This document shows, piece after piece, positions 1-6,285 of a DNA stretch of 53,439 nucleotides (positions are counted from its first letter, which is position 1; every line of letters starts with the position of its first letter). The notes under the pieces are model-generated. The model searched no databases. It saw only the letters and a program-made list of their open reading frames with translations, and was not told the origin of the DNA. The stretch is taken from contig JAMPGU010000012.1 of the NCBI GenBank assembly GCA_023663865.1, positions 1-53,439 on the forward strand, read 5' to 3'. The stretch comes from Clostridium sp. (GTDB lineage: Bacteria > Bacillota > Clostridia > Oscillospirales > Acutalibacteraceae). Made by a program: the position numbers and the translations under genes.

Positions 1-234
1 AATATGGACTATCTTGTCCTTGATGCTCTCATTGCTATTGACATTAAAATGCGTATTTACTGTATAAATCGTGTTATCTATCTGTCTTGTAAAGTTAATA
101 GGCTCACGATACAGAGCGTTGTTATACCAAGCAATCCTTTCAACAGATGTCATTTGACATAACTTTTCTATTTGCCTACTTAATAAATCTGTCAGAAATT
201 TATACTCTTTTTTATCTAATTCAAATTTAATCAT
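1..234 (-). CDS. TnpW-like transposon protein, partial (cut by window edge)
   Basis: The reading frame opens at ATG 234-232 and runs without a stop to base 1, giving 78 residues with the C-terminus missing. The ATG overlaps the relaxase stop codon in an ATGA arrangement, so the two are translationally coupled. The second half (FTRQIDNTIYTVNTHFNV, then SIKDKI) resembles from memory the core of the TnpW family of small Tn4451-type proteins, whose role is unknown. About 50 residues precede that core, which is longer than usual TnpW. The position right after the relaxase matches Tn4451, where tnpW follows tnpZ. The family call rests on remembered similarity plus context and needs a profile search. 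Confidence 0.6.
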   Translation of the reverse strand, partial: MIKFELDKKEYKFLTDLLSRQIEKLCQMTSVERIAWYNNALYREPINFTRQIDNTIYTVNTHFNVNSNESIKDKIVHI

Positions 235-1415
235 CTCTCAAACTCCTCCCTTGATTTCTTTTTCGGCTTTTTTCTTATCGGAGGATATGGTATTTCCTCC
301 TTGGCTTTTTCTGCTTTTGCTTTTTCTCTTGCTTTGACTAGAATATCATCAATAAAGGCTTTAACCTTTTGTGGTGCTAATTTCAGAGCTAAAGCGTAAT
401 CTCTGCAATGGTCTGATATTATTTTCAATCGCTGTCTTAAATCATTGTTTTCCTGTTTCAAGGCTTTGATTTTCAAATTTAAGAGTTCTATTCTTGATTG
501 ATTTTCAATTCCTGTTTTAGCAAGATTTATTACTGTATTAAAATCATCTTCACTAATTTGAATTTTACCTGTAATCGTTTTCTTGCTTTGAATGTTATCA
601 ACATCTGCAATTTGTTTTTGTATCGGCTCTAATATTTCAATTTTTTTCGTGATTTCATCAAGCCGTTCTTTATCCTTGCTGATTTTATAATCAAGAACGG
701 ATAGATTTTCTCTTGTGCTGCCACGCTCACCACGAACGAAATCAGTAAAGCCTGCATTCTGCATATACTCAAAGAATTTGTCCTGTAACAGACTGTATGA
801 GGGAACAAGAACAGTTTTTCCATTTTCATCAATCATAGGCTCTGATTTCCATTTCTTTGAATGGCTAACTTGATTAATAACCTCTTTGACAGTTCCTACT
901 AATGCTTTATCTTTACAACGCTTTGACCATTTTATTTCCTTCTGAACAACAGGCAGTGCAACTATATGCAAATGATAATGATAAACAGGATAACCATATT
1001 TATCACTTGCAGCAAGATTGATTTCATCTGCATGCATAACGGCAGATAAAATATATTCACTGCCCATTTCCTTTTCTGCAAAGTGAAAAGCAGATTCATA
1101 AAATTTCTTTGCAAATTCATAACCGCCGTGTGATTCAAAATATTCTGTATTAACATCAAATATCATTTCATCGTAGACCTTTGCATCAGCCTTAAGTCCT
1201 CGCAGTGATACCTGCTTACTTTCTACCATCTCATTCAGTTTATCGTTATAGGTACAATCACATTTCTTGAACTGTATGTTTCTATGAGATTGAGAAAGGT
1301 CAACATTTATATTTGCATAGTTATCATTCTTGCGTTCGATATGCCTTTCAAATTTACCAATATTATCTCTGTTATGTGTTATAACTCTTGCAACCGTATA
1401 GTTTTGTTTGGACAT
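231..1415 (-). CDS. MobV/Pre-type relaxase (TnpZ-like mobilization protein)
   Basis: A 394-residue plasmid-mobilization relaxase that would nick the origin of transfer and lead the strand into the recipient when a helper conjugation system is present. The MobV signature is visible: an HxDE motif at residues 128-131 (HADE), then the histidine cluster HYHLH at 146-150 followed by IVALP. The N-terminus has the usual Arg/Asn-rich motif I area (residues 29-47). The C-terminal third is charged and predicted coiled-coil, as in Pre/Mob proteins. The start is ATG 1415 with AAGGAGGT upstream. The stop overlaps the TnpW-like start. The inverted-repeat-rich upstream region is the natural oriT. In Tn4451 the equivalent gene is tnpZ. 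I am confident of the family and less sure of the exact element. Confidence 0.92.
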   Translation of the reverse strand: MSKQNYTVARVITHNRDNIGKFERHIERKNDNYANINVDLSQSHRNIQFKKCDCTYNDKLNEMVESKQVSLRGLKADAKVYDEMIFDVNTEYFESHGGYEFAKKFYESAFHFAEKEMGSEYILSAVMHADEINLAASDKYGYPVYHYHLHIVALPVVQKEIKWSKRCKDKALVGTVKEVINQVSHSKKWKSEPMIDENGKTVLVPSYSLLQDKFFEYMQNAGFTDFVRGERGSTRENLSVLDYKISKDKERLDEITKKIEILEPIQKQIADVDNIQSKKTITGKIQISEDDFNTVINLAKTGIENQSRIELLNLKIKALKQENNDLRQRLKIISDHCRDYALALKLAPQKVKAFIDDILVKAREKAKAEKAKEEIPYPPIRKKPKKKSREEFER

Positions 1416-1462
1416 TCAACACCTCCTTCAACTTTAATTTTCTTGAAACAACAATGTTCCCA

Positions 1463-1487
1463 TTAGATACTTTTTCAAAGTATCTAA
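1463..1487. repeat. Perfect 11-bp inverted repeat (hairpin)
   Basis: TTAGATACTTT (1463-1473) pairs with AAAGTATCTAA (1477-1487) around a 3-base loop. It lies just upstream of the relaxase gene and is the first of four clustered inverted repeats. There is no T-run, so it is more likely a protein or ssDNA recognition structure than a terminator. Confidence 0.7.
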
Positions 1488-1533
1488 CCCACTATGACAC
1501 TTTCAAAACAAGTTTTGCAAAGATGTCAGTGGG
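1488..1533. repeat. Long imperfect hairpin upstream of relaxase
   Basis: CCCACT(AT)GACA (1488-1499) pairs with TGTCAGTGGG (1524-1533). The inner arms CTTTCAAAAC and GTTTTGCAAAG continue the pairing nearly to the loop. The result is about a 20-bp stem with a 2-base bulge, directly abutting the preceding hairpin. It is likely part of the transfer origin or control region of the relaxase gene. Confidence 0.65.
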
Positions 1534-1617
1534 CTCTTGCAGAGGGCTTAAGCATATACACAAGAACGATATATACCAACCGAAAAACACCCTCTACACA
1601 TAAGGACACTTAAAAGT

Positions 1618-1653
1618 GTTTTGTAAACCAAAAACAGAAAACTTTTACAAAAC
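1618..1653. repeat. Perfect 10-bp inverted repeat
   Basis: GTTTTGTAAA (1618-1627) and TTTACAAAAC (1644-1653) are perfect inverted copies 16 bases apart, part of the same cluster upstream of the relaxase gene. Confidence 0.65.
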
Positions 1654-1657
1654 AAAA

Positions 1658-1741
1658 AAGCCGTTCACATAGTGAATAACACAAACAAGCAGAACTATTA
1701 GCTCCACTTGCATAGCGTGTTTATCACTATGTAAACGACTT
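1658..1741. other. oriT: Candidate origin of transfer (oriT) for the MobV relaxase
   Basis: Two 25-base arms, 1658-1682 and 1717-1741, are inverted copies matching at 21 of 25 positions (core ACATAGTGA) around about 34 bases. The right arm contains TAGCGTG|TTTATC at 1713-1725, which resembles the known pMV158 MobV nick TAGTGTG|TTATAC. The left arm read on the minus strand gives TTTGTG|TTATTCACTATG, also similar and in the same orientation relative to the relaxase gene as in pMV158. Which arm is cut cannot be decided here. Together with the three hairpins at 1463-1653, this fills the 578-base gap between the relaxase and the cargo; I see no gene in the gap. Confidence 0.6.
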
Positions 1742-1914
1742 AAATTTAGTCTATATTAATTATATGTATGGTACTATCTGCACCAATTAAAACATAAACA
1801 CATATTCAATTTATATCAAAATATTAGCAGAGATTTATATCTTTGTCAATGAAATAAAGTGAATTAATTTTGGTTTAACTCTGTATGAGTTTATATCAGT
1901 TTGTCATAAACATA

Positions 1915-1947
1915 GTAAAAGTCCTGTGATCTAAACAGGACTTTTAC
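1915..1947. terminator. Bidirectional terminator hairpin
   Basis: GTAAAAGTCCTGT (1915-1927) pairs perfectly with ACAGGACTTTTAC (1935-1947) around a 7-base loop, with A/T tracts at the base on both sides. It lies just past the end of the minus-strand cargo operon and separates it from the oriT/relaxase unit. Confidence 0.8.
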
Positions 1948-1993
1948 ACAAGAAATATGAATGAGATAAAGAAAAGATAAGGAGGAGTGTATA

Positions 1994-2374
1994 TTAATTT
2001 CTCTCTTTAATCAGTTCATCAGTTAATCTGATAATAAGAGGTGCAATCTTTTCTTTTTCTCTTTTTGTTATTTTATTGTAAACAGGATATGCAGCGGCAA
2101 TAACGGCAATACCTATCAAACCGATAATAATTCCTATAACAAAAAACTTATCAGCCCACACCATTGTACAGCACATTCCTACACCTAAAAGTAGCACACC
2201 AACAACGCCTGCAGCAATAGAAATCATAGTTCCTTTTTTAGCAACGCTATTGTCAAGTCTTCTGAGCTGCTCCATCTTATCATCTTTTTTTGGCATATAT
2301 TTTTGTCTTATAGCATTAATTTCCTCCTGCTGATCTGCAGAATAGGAATATGTGAAGGTTTCATTATTATCCAT
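1994..2374 (-). CDS. Small membrane protein with LGxGMC motif, cargo gene
   Basis: A 126-residue protein of unknown function. The N-terminal half is charged and probably cytoplasmic (residues 1-48, with a predicted helix). Two membrane segments follow at about 50-72 and 78-99, then a basic/charged tail. The stretch GVLLLGVGMCCTMVW followed by GIIIGLIGIAVIAAA closely parallels LVLGAGMCMIMVW and GIVVGIIGIVMIL in the 122-residue protein at 5127-5495, so the two share a domain. The start is ATG 2374 with AAAGGAG upstream. The gene is last in the cargo, 69 bases after the 290-residue membrane protein. That gap carries the ATTGTTTAAG motif, so it may have its own promoter. A role with the adjacent two-component system is inferred from context only. 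Confidence 0.8.
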   Translation of the reverse strand: MDNNETFTYSYSADQQEEINAIRQKYMPKKDDKMEQLRRLDNSVAKKGTMISIAAGVVGVLLLGVGMCCTMVWADKFFVIGIIIGLIGIAVIAAAYPVYNKITKREKEKIAPLIIRLTDELIKERN

Positions 2375-2428
2375 ATAAACTGCTCCTTTTTTAGTAAAGA
2401 TAAACTATCTTTTTATAATAATTAAATA

Positions 2429-2438
2429 ATTGTTTAAG
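2429..2438. promoter_or_regulatory. Shared 10-bp motif ATTGTTTAAG (candidate response-regulator site)
   Basis: The same 10-mer occurs at 5585-5594 before the other LGxGMC gene. Here it is preceded by TTAAAT about 11 bases earlier, giving two TTTAA-like half-sites one helical turn apart, as OmpR-family regulators usually bind. This is suggestive only, because the region is very AT-rich. Confidence 0.35.
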
Positions 2439-2443
2439 AATTG

Positions 2444-3316
2444 CTAAAGTGAATGCTCCTTCAGTTTTTTGTTTGCCTTTATAATCATAGTTATCGCAAC
2501 AGCAACACAGGTCATACACACAACAAGCCCTAAAACTATATTCATTATGATTTCCATATCACTTTCCATTCCGTCGAATTGCGAAAACATAGAAATCTGT
2601 AAAGAGAAAAGTGACATTAATGCTCTTGCAAAGCAGACATTTTTAGATGCAAGCAGTATGGGGCTATTCTCTTTTCTGAATTTTATAATGTTAATCAGGG
2701 CAATCGTAAAACAGTAAAAAGTATAGGCAGCTATTGCTATTGTAAGTATTTCTCCACTTGCCTTTTTGCCCTCTGAAATTAAAAGATTAATCAGCCCTGT
2801 CATCGTTGCACTCATTAAAAGCATCAGTATTCCACAGGATTTAAATGTTTTCATTTCATAAGTAAGTCTTTGATTATTACTCATTTTCTTTGCTGCATTA
2901 TATCTTTTTACGAGCATAAAACGCATAACCGTAAAGACAAAATTATAGAGTGCCAATGCCATTTGCCAATACGATTTTTGAATAAAAGCCATAACTGCAT
3001 AAAACACCGAATAAATTGTATTGTTTATAAGGCTTACATAGATAGAAGTCTGTGCTCTGAATAATTTATCATTCAAGTATTTGTTCATTATCGGTATTTT
3101 TGATAATGATTTTTTGATAATATCCAAAGCATTTGGAATCAGATAAGCAAGCAATATACATAAGCTGTACGCTGAAAAAGCGTAGATAACATAAGAAAAT
3201 ATTTTTGATATATAATCAGTAGCAAAAACGAGTGTAAGCAAAACAGCAGTTAAAACCGAACAAAGCAGTACTACTGACGGATGAGGAAAAAATAGCCTAT
3301 TCAGATATTTTTTCAC
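2444..3316 (-). CDS. Polytopic membrane protein, cargo gene (unknown)
   Basis: A 290-residue integral membrane protein of a family I do not recognise, with roughly seven to eight hydrophobic segments (about 17-35, 40-60, 100-115, 118-135, 165-185, 195-215, 225-245 and 258-282). Between segments are short basic loops with no ABC, transporter or enzyme motif. I chose GTG 3316 rather than GTG 3325: GAGGGG sits 6-8 bases before 3316 but directly against 3325. The gene overlaps the end of the histidine kinase gene, so it is co-translated. Being inseparable from a kinase with almost no external loop suggests an accessory sensor or effector membrane protein for that kinase (inference). Confidence 0.75.
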   Translation of the reverse strand: MKKYLNRLFFPHPSVVLLCSVLTAVLLTLVFATDYISKIFSYVIYAFSAYSLCILLAYLIPNALDIIKKSLSKIPIMNKYLNDKLFRAQTSIYVSLINNTIYSVFYAVMAFIQKSYWQMALALYNFVFTVMRFMLVKRYNAAKKMSNNQRLTYEMKTFKSCGILMLLMSATMTGLINLLISEGKKASGEILTIAIAAYTFYCFTIALINIIKFRKENSPILLASKNVCFARALMSLFSLQISMFSQFDGMESDMEIIMNIVLGLVVCMTCVAVAITMIIKANKKLKEHSL

Positions 3317-4382
3317 TGTTTTCACCCCTCAATATTATAGTAAATGTACTTCCTTTGCCGACCTCACTTTTAACAGTAATTTCACCACCGATAATATCAA
3401 CAACACGCTTTACAAGGGCAAGTCCCAAGCCGTTGCCCTGCACTGAATGAGATGTATCACCCTGATAGAATTTTTCAAATATGTGAACACCTGTTTCTCT
3501 GCTCATTCCACAGCCTGTATCTGTTACTTCAACTACACATTTTTCGCCATTTGACTTAAGTTTTACAAAAATTTTTCCGTATGCATCAGTGAATTTAATT
3601 GCATTTGAAAACAAATTGTTCCATACAAGCGTTAATAATTCCTCGTCAGCATTTATAAATACATCCTCGTCAATATCAGTTTCTATTTCAAGGCTTTTAC
3701 TGTTCCATACATTTTCAAAATCAAGCAGACATCTACATAATTGCTCACTTAAATTGTATCTTTTATCGTCAGAAAAAATCTGCTGATTTTCAAGCTTGTT
3801 GAGCTTTAAGATATTTGTAATCAATGCTGATAATTTTTGTGATGCTACGCTCATTGCTTTTGCATAGTCAATTCTTTCTTCTTCGGTAAGTGATGGTTTT
3901 TGCAGCATTGTAGCGTAGTTTTGTATAACAGCAAGAGGCGTTTTCAGCTCATGAGAAACATTGGATATAAAATCTGTTCTCAAGGTTTCTGTTCCTGAAA
4001 TTTCCTCAGCCATTATATTCAAATTTTCAATAATAACATCAAACTCATTTTTTCTGCCTATTTTATGTGTAGGTTCAATCCGTGCCGAAAAATCACCGTT
4101 TGTAATTCTGTCAGTAGCCTTTAAAATTTCTTCAAGTGGTTTTTCAACAGTAAGCTTGCGTCTGATTCCATCAATAACACAGAATAACAGACTCAGAAAT
4201 AATACATTAAAAAATGTTCTTGGTGCACTTGCCTTAAGTGTTTCAACGGATAAATCTATGTTCAACAAAAACAGCATCATACAACAAGTTACAATAAATG
4301 CAGTTAAAAGAAAAAATGCAATATATTTGCTTATTGAAAAAAGACTATTGCTTACTCTATTATTTTTACGCTTTCTATTCAC
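3297..4382 (-). CDS. Sensor histidine kinase, probable intramembrane-sensing type
   Basis: A 361-residue HK of the HAMP-HisKA-HATPase type. Transmembrane segments lie at about 18-40 and 56-71, separated by only about 15 residues, so there is no room for an extracellular sensor domain. A HAMP linker follows at about 72-130. The phosphoacceptor H144 is in SHELKTPLAV, the N-box is WNNLFSNAIKF, and the G-boxes are DTGCGMS and GNGLGLALV. It would phosphorylate the neighbouring regulator. The start is GTG 4382, overlapping the regulator stop in a GTGA arrangement. Kinases with two helices and no loop usually sense through membrane partners or envelope stress, and here the membrane proteins in the same operon are the obvious partners (inference). 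Confidence 0.93.
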   Translation of the reverse strand: MNRKRKNNRVSNSLFSISKYIAFFLLTAFIVTCCMMLFLLNIDLSVETLKASAPRTFFNVLFLSLLFCVIDGIRRKLTVEKPLEEILKATDRITNGDFSARIEPTHKIGRKNEFDVIIENLNIMAEEISGTETLRTDFISNVSHELKTPLAVIQNYATMLQKPSLTEEERIDYAKAMSVASQKLSALITNILKLNKLENQQIFSDDKRYNLSEQLCRCLLDFENVWNSKSLEIETDIDEDVFINADEELLTLVWNNLFSNAIKFTDAYGKIFVKLKSNGEKCVVEVTDTGCGMSRETGVHIFEKFYQGDTSHSVQGNGLGLALVKRVVDIIGGEITVKSEVGKGSTFTIILRGENSEKISE

Positions 4383-5050
4383 TTAATCACCGCCTTGTAG
4401 CCAAGTCCGTGAACGGTCACAATTTCAAAATCATCACAGCTTGAAAATTTGTCACGCAGCTTTGTCATATAAACATCAACTGTTCTTGTGCCTGATGATG
4501 AATCAACATCCCAGAACTCATCCATAAGCTGAGTGCGTGTAAAGGTTTTTTTCGGATAAGACAACAGCTTATATATAAGATTGAATTCACGCACAGTCAA
4601 TGCAATTTCTTCATTATTCAAATATGCAGTATGCTCGTCTGCATCAAGGATAAGACTGCCGACTGTAAGCTTTTTACTCGTAGCAATTTTTGCTCTGCGT
4701 AGAATAGCGCCTATACGCAGTATAAGCTCATCAAGATCAACAGGCTTAACCATATAATCATCAATTCCAACCTTAAAGCCTCTTTGCTTTGCTGCAAAAT
4801 CATCTCTTGCTGTCATAAATAAAATAGGTATATCCTCGTTAAGCTCTCTAACTGTTTTTGCAAATTCAAAGCCGTCAATATCAGGCATCATAATATCAGA
4901 AATAATCAAGTCGAACACATTGCTATACATTTCATCATAGGCTTCATCAGCACAAAGGCAGCCAACAGCATCATATCCGTTTTGATTAAGATAAGTGCAG
5001 ACAGTACTATTTAAATCTCTGTCATCCTCTACAACTAATATCTTAAACAC
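4379..5050 (-). CDS. OmpR-family response regulator
   Basis: A 223-residue two-domain transcription factor. The receiver domain at 1-118 has the acidic pair D9/D10, phospho-acceptor D52 in ISDIMMPDIDG, T80 and K102 (VKPVD). The C-terminal winged helix at about 127-223 has TVREFNLIY and the typical TVDVYMTKLRDK and GLGYK segments. The start is GTG 5050 with GGAGGTG upstream. It is paired with the overlapping kinase gene. Its likely targets include its own operon: a repeated motif lies upstream of the first and last cargo genes. The family is clear and the regulon is unknown. Confidence 0.94.
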   Translation of the reverse strand: MFKILVVEDDRDLNSTVCTYLNQNGYDAVGCLCADEAYDEMYSNVFDLIISDIMMPDIDGFEFAKTVRELNEDIPILFMTARDDFAAKQRGFKVGIDDYMVKPVDLDELILRIGAILRRAKIATSKKLTVGSLILDADEHTAYLNNEEIALTVREFNLIYKLLSYPKKTFTRTQLMDEFWDVDSSSGTRTVDVYMTKLRDKFSSCDDFEIVTVHGLGYKAVIK

Positions 5051-5126
5051 ACTAACACCTCCATGATAACTATATCATACCACAGAGATGTTAAAGTTTT
5101 GTTTATTTTTTATAGAATTATAAATT

Positions 5127-5495
5127 TTATTTCAACCCCCTGCACATAGGAATAAGGCAAAGGATCATAACTATTCCGATAATGCCGACAACAATGCCCC
5201 AAAGCATCATATTCCATACCATTATCATACACATACCAGCACCGAGTACAAGAGCTGAAATGATACCAAAAGCAACTGTGCCGATTGTTTTTACATTCAA
5301 CTTAATTGCAGGCTTGCCACTCATTTTGCGAACAATAATAGCCATTGCAACAAGAATACCAGCACCTACAACTGCGACTGCGACACCCGGTTTAAATACA
5401 TTCCATTCAGGCAGCAGACACATACACATTCCAAGCGCAAAAAGCAATCCACCAATTGTGCCCATAATAAGAGCAACAAAGTTTTTCTTTTTCAT
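5127..5495 (-). CDS. Four-helix membrane protein with two LGxGMC repeats, first cargo gene
   Basis: A 122-residue, almost wholly hydrophobic protein of unknown function. It is an internal duplication: LLFALGMCMCLLPEW followed by a long helix in the first half, and LVLGAGMCMIMVW followed by a long helix in the second. The halves are joined by a short basic segment (MSGKPAIKLNVK). That gives four helices at about 8-27, 36-56, 70-91 and 94-115. The second half is clearly related to the membrane part of the 126-residue protein at 1994-2374. The start is ATG 5495 with GGAGGT five bases upstream. It leads the cassette, 76 bases before the response regulator. Cys pairs in a membrane GMC motif might bind metal or be redox-active, but that is speculation. 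Confidence 0.8.
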   Translation of the reverse strand: MKKKNFVALIMGTIGGLLFALGMCMCLLPEWNVFKPGVAVAVVGAGILVAMAIIVRKMSGKPAIKLNVKTIGTVAFGIISALVLGAGMCMIMVWNMMLWGIVVGIIGIVMILCLIPMCRGLK

Positions 5496-5584
5496 AATTT
5501 ACCTCCAAATAATAAAAATGTTTTGCAGTGATTTCTCATCTGTGTCTACATTATATCGAAGATTTGTTATTGAAATGATTTAGT

Positions 5585-5594
5585 ATTGTTTAAG
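5585..5594. promoter_or_regulatory. Shared 10-bp motif ATTGTTTAAG upstream of the cargo operon
   Basis: Identical to 2429-2438 and in the same orientation. TTTAG precedes it at 5579-5583, about 10 bases from TTTAAG, so it again reads as a direct repeat. On the minus strand a TATAAT -10-like hexamer (within GATATAATG, rc of about 5554-5562) lies about 29 bases downstream of the motif, before the first cargo gene. This fits activation by the OmpR-type regulator but is unproven. Confidence 0.35.
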
Positions 5595-5615
5595 TTTTGT
5601 TAATTAAAAAAATTA

Positions 5616-5639
5616 AAAGGCAAGAAAATTCTCGCCTTT
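5616..5639 (-). terminator. Terminator after tnpV
   Basis: On the minus strand AAGGCGAGAA pairs with TTCTTGCCTT (one G-T pair), followed by TTAATTTTTTT. It isolates tnpV from the cargo operon. Confidence 0.7.
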
Positions 5640-5649
5640 CGTTCATTAA

Positions 5650-6018
5650 TTAAGTATATATCATTTTATTATATAATATTTCTCTTGCTTGATTAGCAAT
5701 ATTATTCATTTTCTGTACCCATAGCATTTGATTTTCTGCCTTGAGTTGTTCGGTTATCCCTTGACTTTCAGCAAATTGTTTCATAAGACTATTATACATT
5801 TCTGTTGCTTGAACATCAATATCGTGCAAATATGAATTAAGCTTACATTGCGTTAGCAAATTGTAATAGAAAACTCTATGATGTTCTTTCAAATATTCCT
5901 TGTGTCTTTGTCCCCAAAAGCCTATTGAATAATTTGTTTCAGTAGATATAAGTGTAGGAATTTTAACATCTCCAACCTCAACATAACCTCCATTTATCTT
6001 TTCATATAATGATTTCAT
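5650..6018 (-). CDS. tnpV: TnpV-family transposon-encoded protein
   Basis: A 122-residue member of the TnpV family, first described on Tn4451. The sequence has the characteristic order: MKSLYEKINGGY start, GFWGQRHKEYLKEHHR, LLTQCKLNSYLHDID, and the C-terminal block EQLKAENQMLWVQKMNNI ending MIYT. Its role in transposition is not established. I chose ATG 6018, which has AGAGG seven bases upstream, over ATG 6033 five codons earlier. It lies between the 3' end of tRNA-Arg and the cargo operon and ends at a terminator. No TnpX-type recombinase adjoins it, unlike in Tn4451. Confidence 0.85.
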   Translation of the reverse strand: MKSLYEKINGGYVEVGDVKIPTLISTETNYSIGFWGQRHKEYLKEHHRVFYYNLLTQCKLNSYLHDIDVQATEMYNSLMKQFAESQGITEQLKAENQMLWVQKMNNIANQAREILYNKMIYT

Positions 6019-6086
6019 TGTAATACCTCTCATTTGATTAAATAAATTTAACCTACAATCAAATCATTTGGCTGTTTACAAAGTTT

Positions 6087-6116
6087 TAGGACACCCTCTT
6101 TATCAAGGGTGTCCTA
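6087..6116. repeat. Perfect 11-bp inverted repeat beside tRNA-Arg
   Basis: TAGGACACCCT (6087-6097) pairs with AGGGTGTCCTA (6106-6116) around 8 bases. It is between tnpV and the tRNA 3' end. It lacks a T-run immediately after it on either strand, so it is not a classical terminator. It may still end tRNA transcription or mark the element boundary. Confidence 0.6.
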
Positions 6117-6133
6117 AGGTGTCTTTGTTTTTA

Positions 6134-6209
6134 TGGTCTGCCTGATAGGACTCGAACCTACACTCTATAGAATCGGAATCTATTGCATTAGCCATTATGC
6201 TACAGGCAG
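6134..6209 (-). tRNA. tRNA-Arg (anticodon CCG)
   Basis: The reverse complement folds as a complete 76-base tRNA. The acceptor CTGCCTG/CAGGCAG is perfect. The D stem is GCAT/ATGC with loop AATGGCTA. The anticodon stem is ATAGA/TCTAT with loop TTCCGAT, giving anticodon CCG (reads CGG, Arg). A 5-base variable loop follows, then T arm GTAGG-TTCGAGT-CCTAT, discriminator A and an encoded CCA. Its 3' end faces the transposon-like genes, the usual geometry when an element sits at a tRNA 3' end. Confidence 0.95.
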
Positions 6210-6285
6210 ATATGTTATAATTATAATCTTGTCGGGAGTTGCAGTCAAGTGAAAATTATGATAATATATGCTTGAGGTGAATATG

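Noticed and set aside
6087..6116. Classical rho-independent terminator for tRNA-Arg
   Set aside because: The stem is strong but no T-run follows on the tRNA strand, so I list it only as an inverted repeat.
1..6133. Prophage or ICE with its own conjugation machinery
   Set aside because: No structural, replication or type IV secretion genes are visible; only mobilization and TnpV/TnpW-type genes are present.
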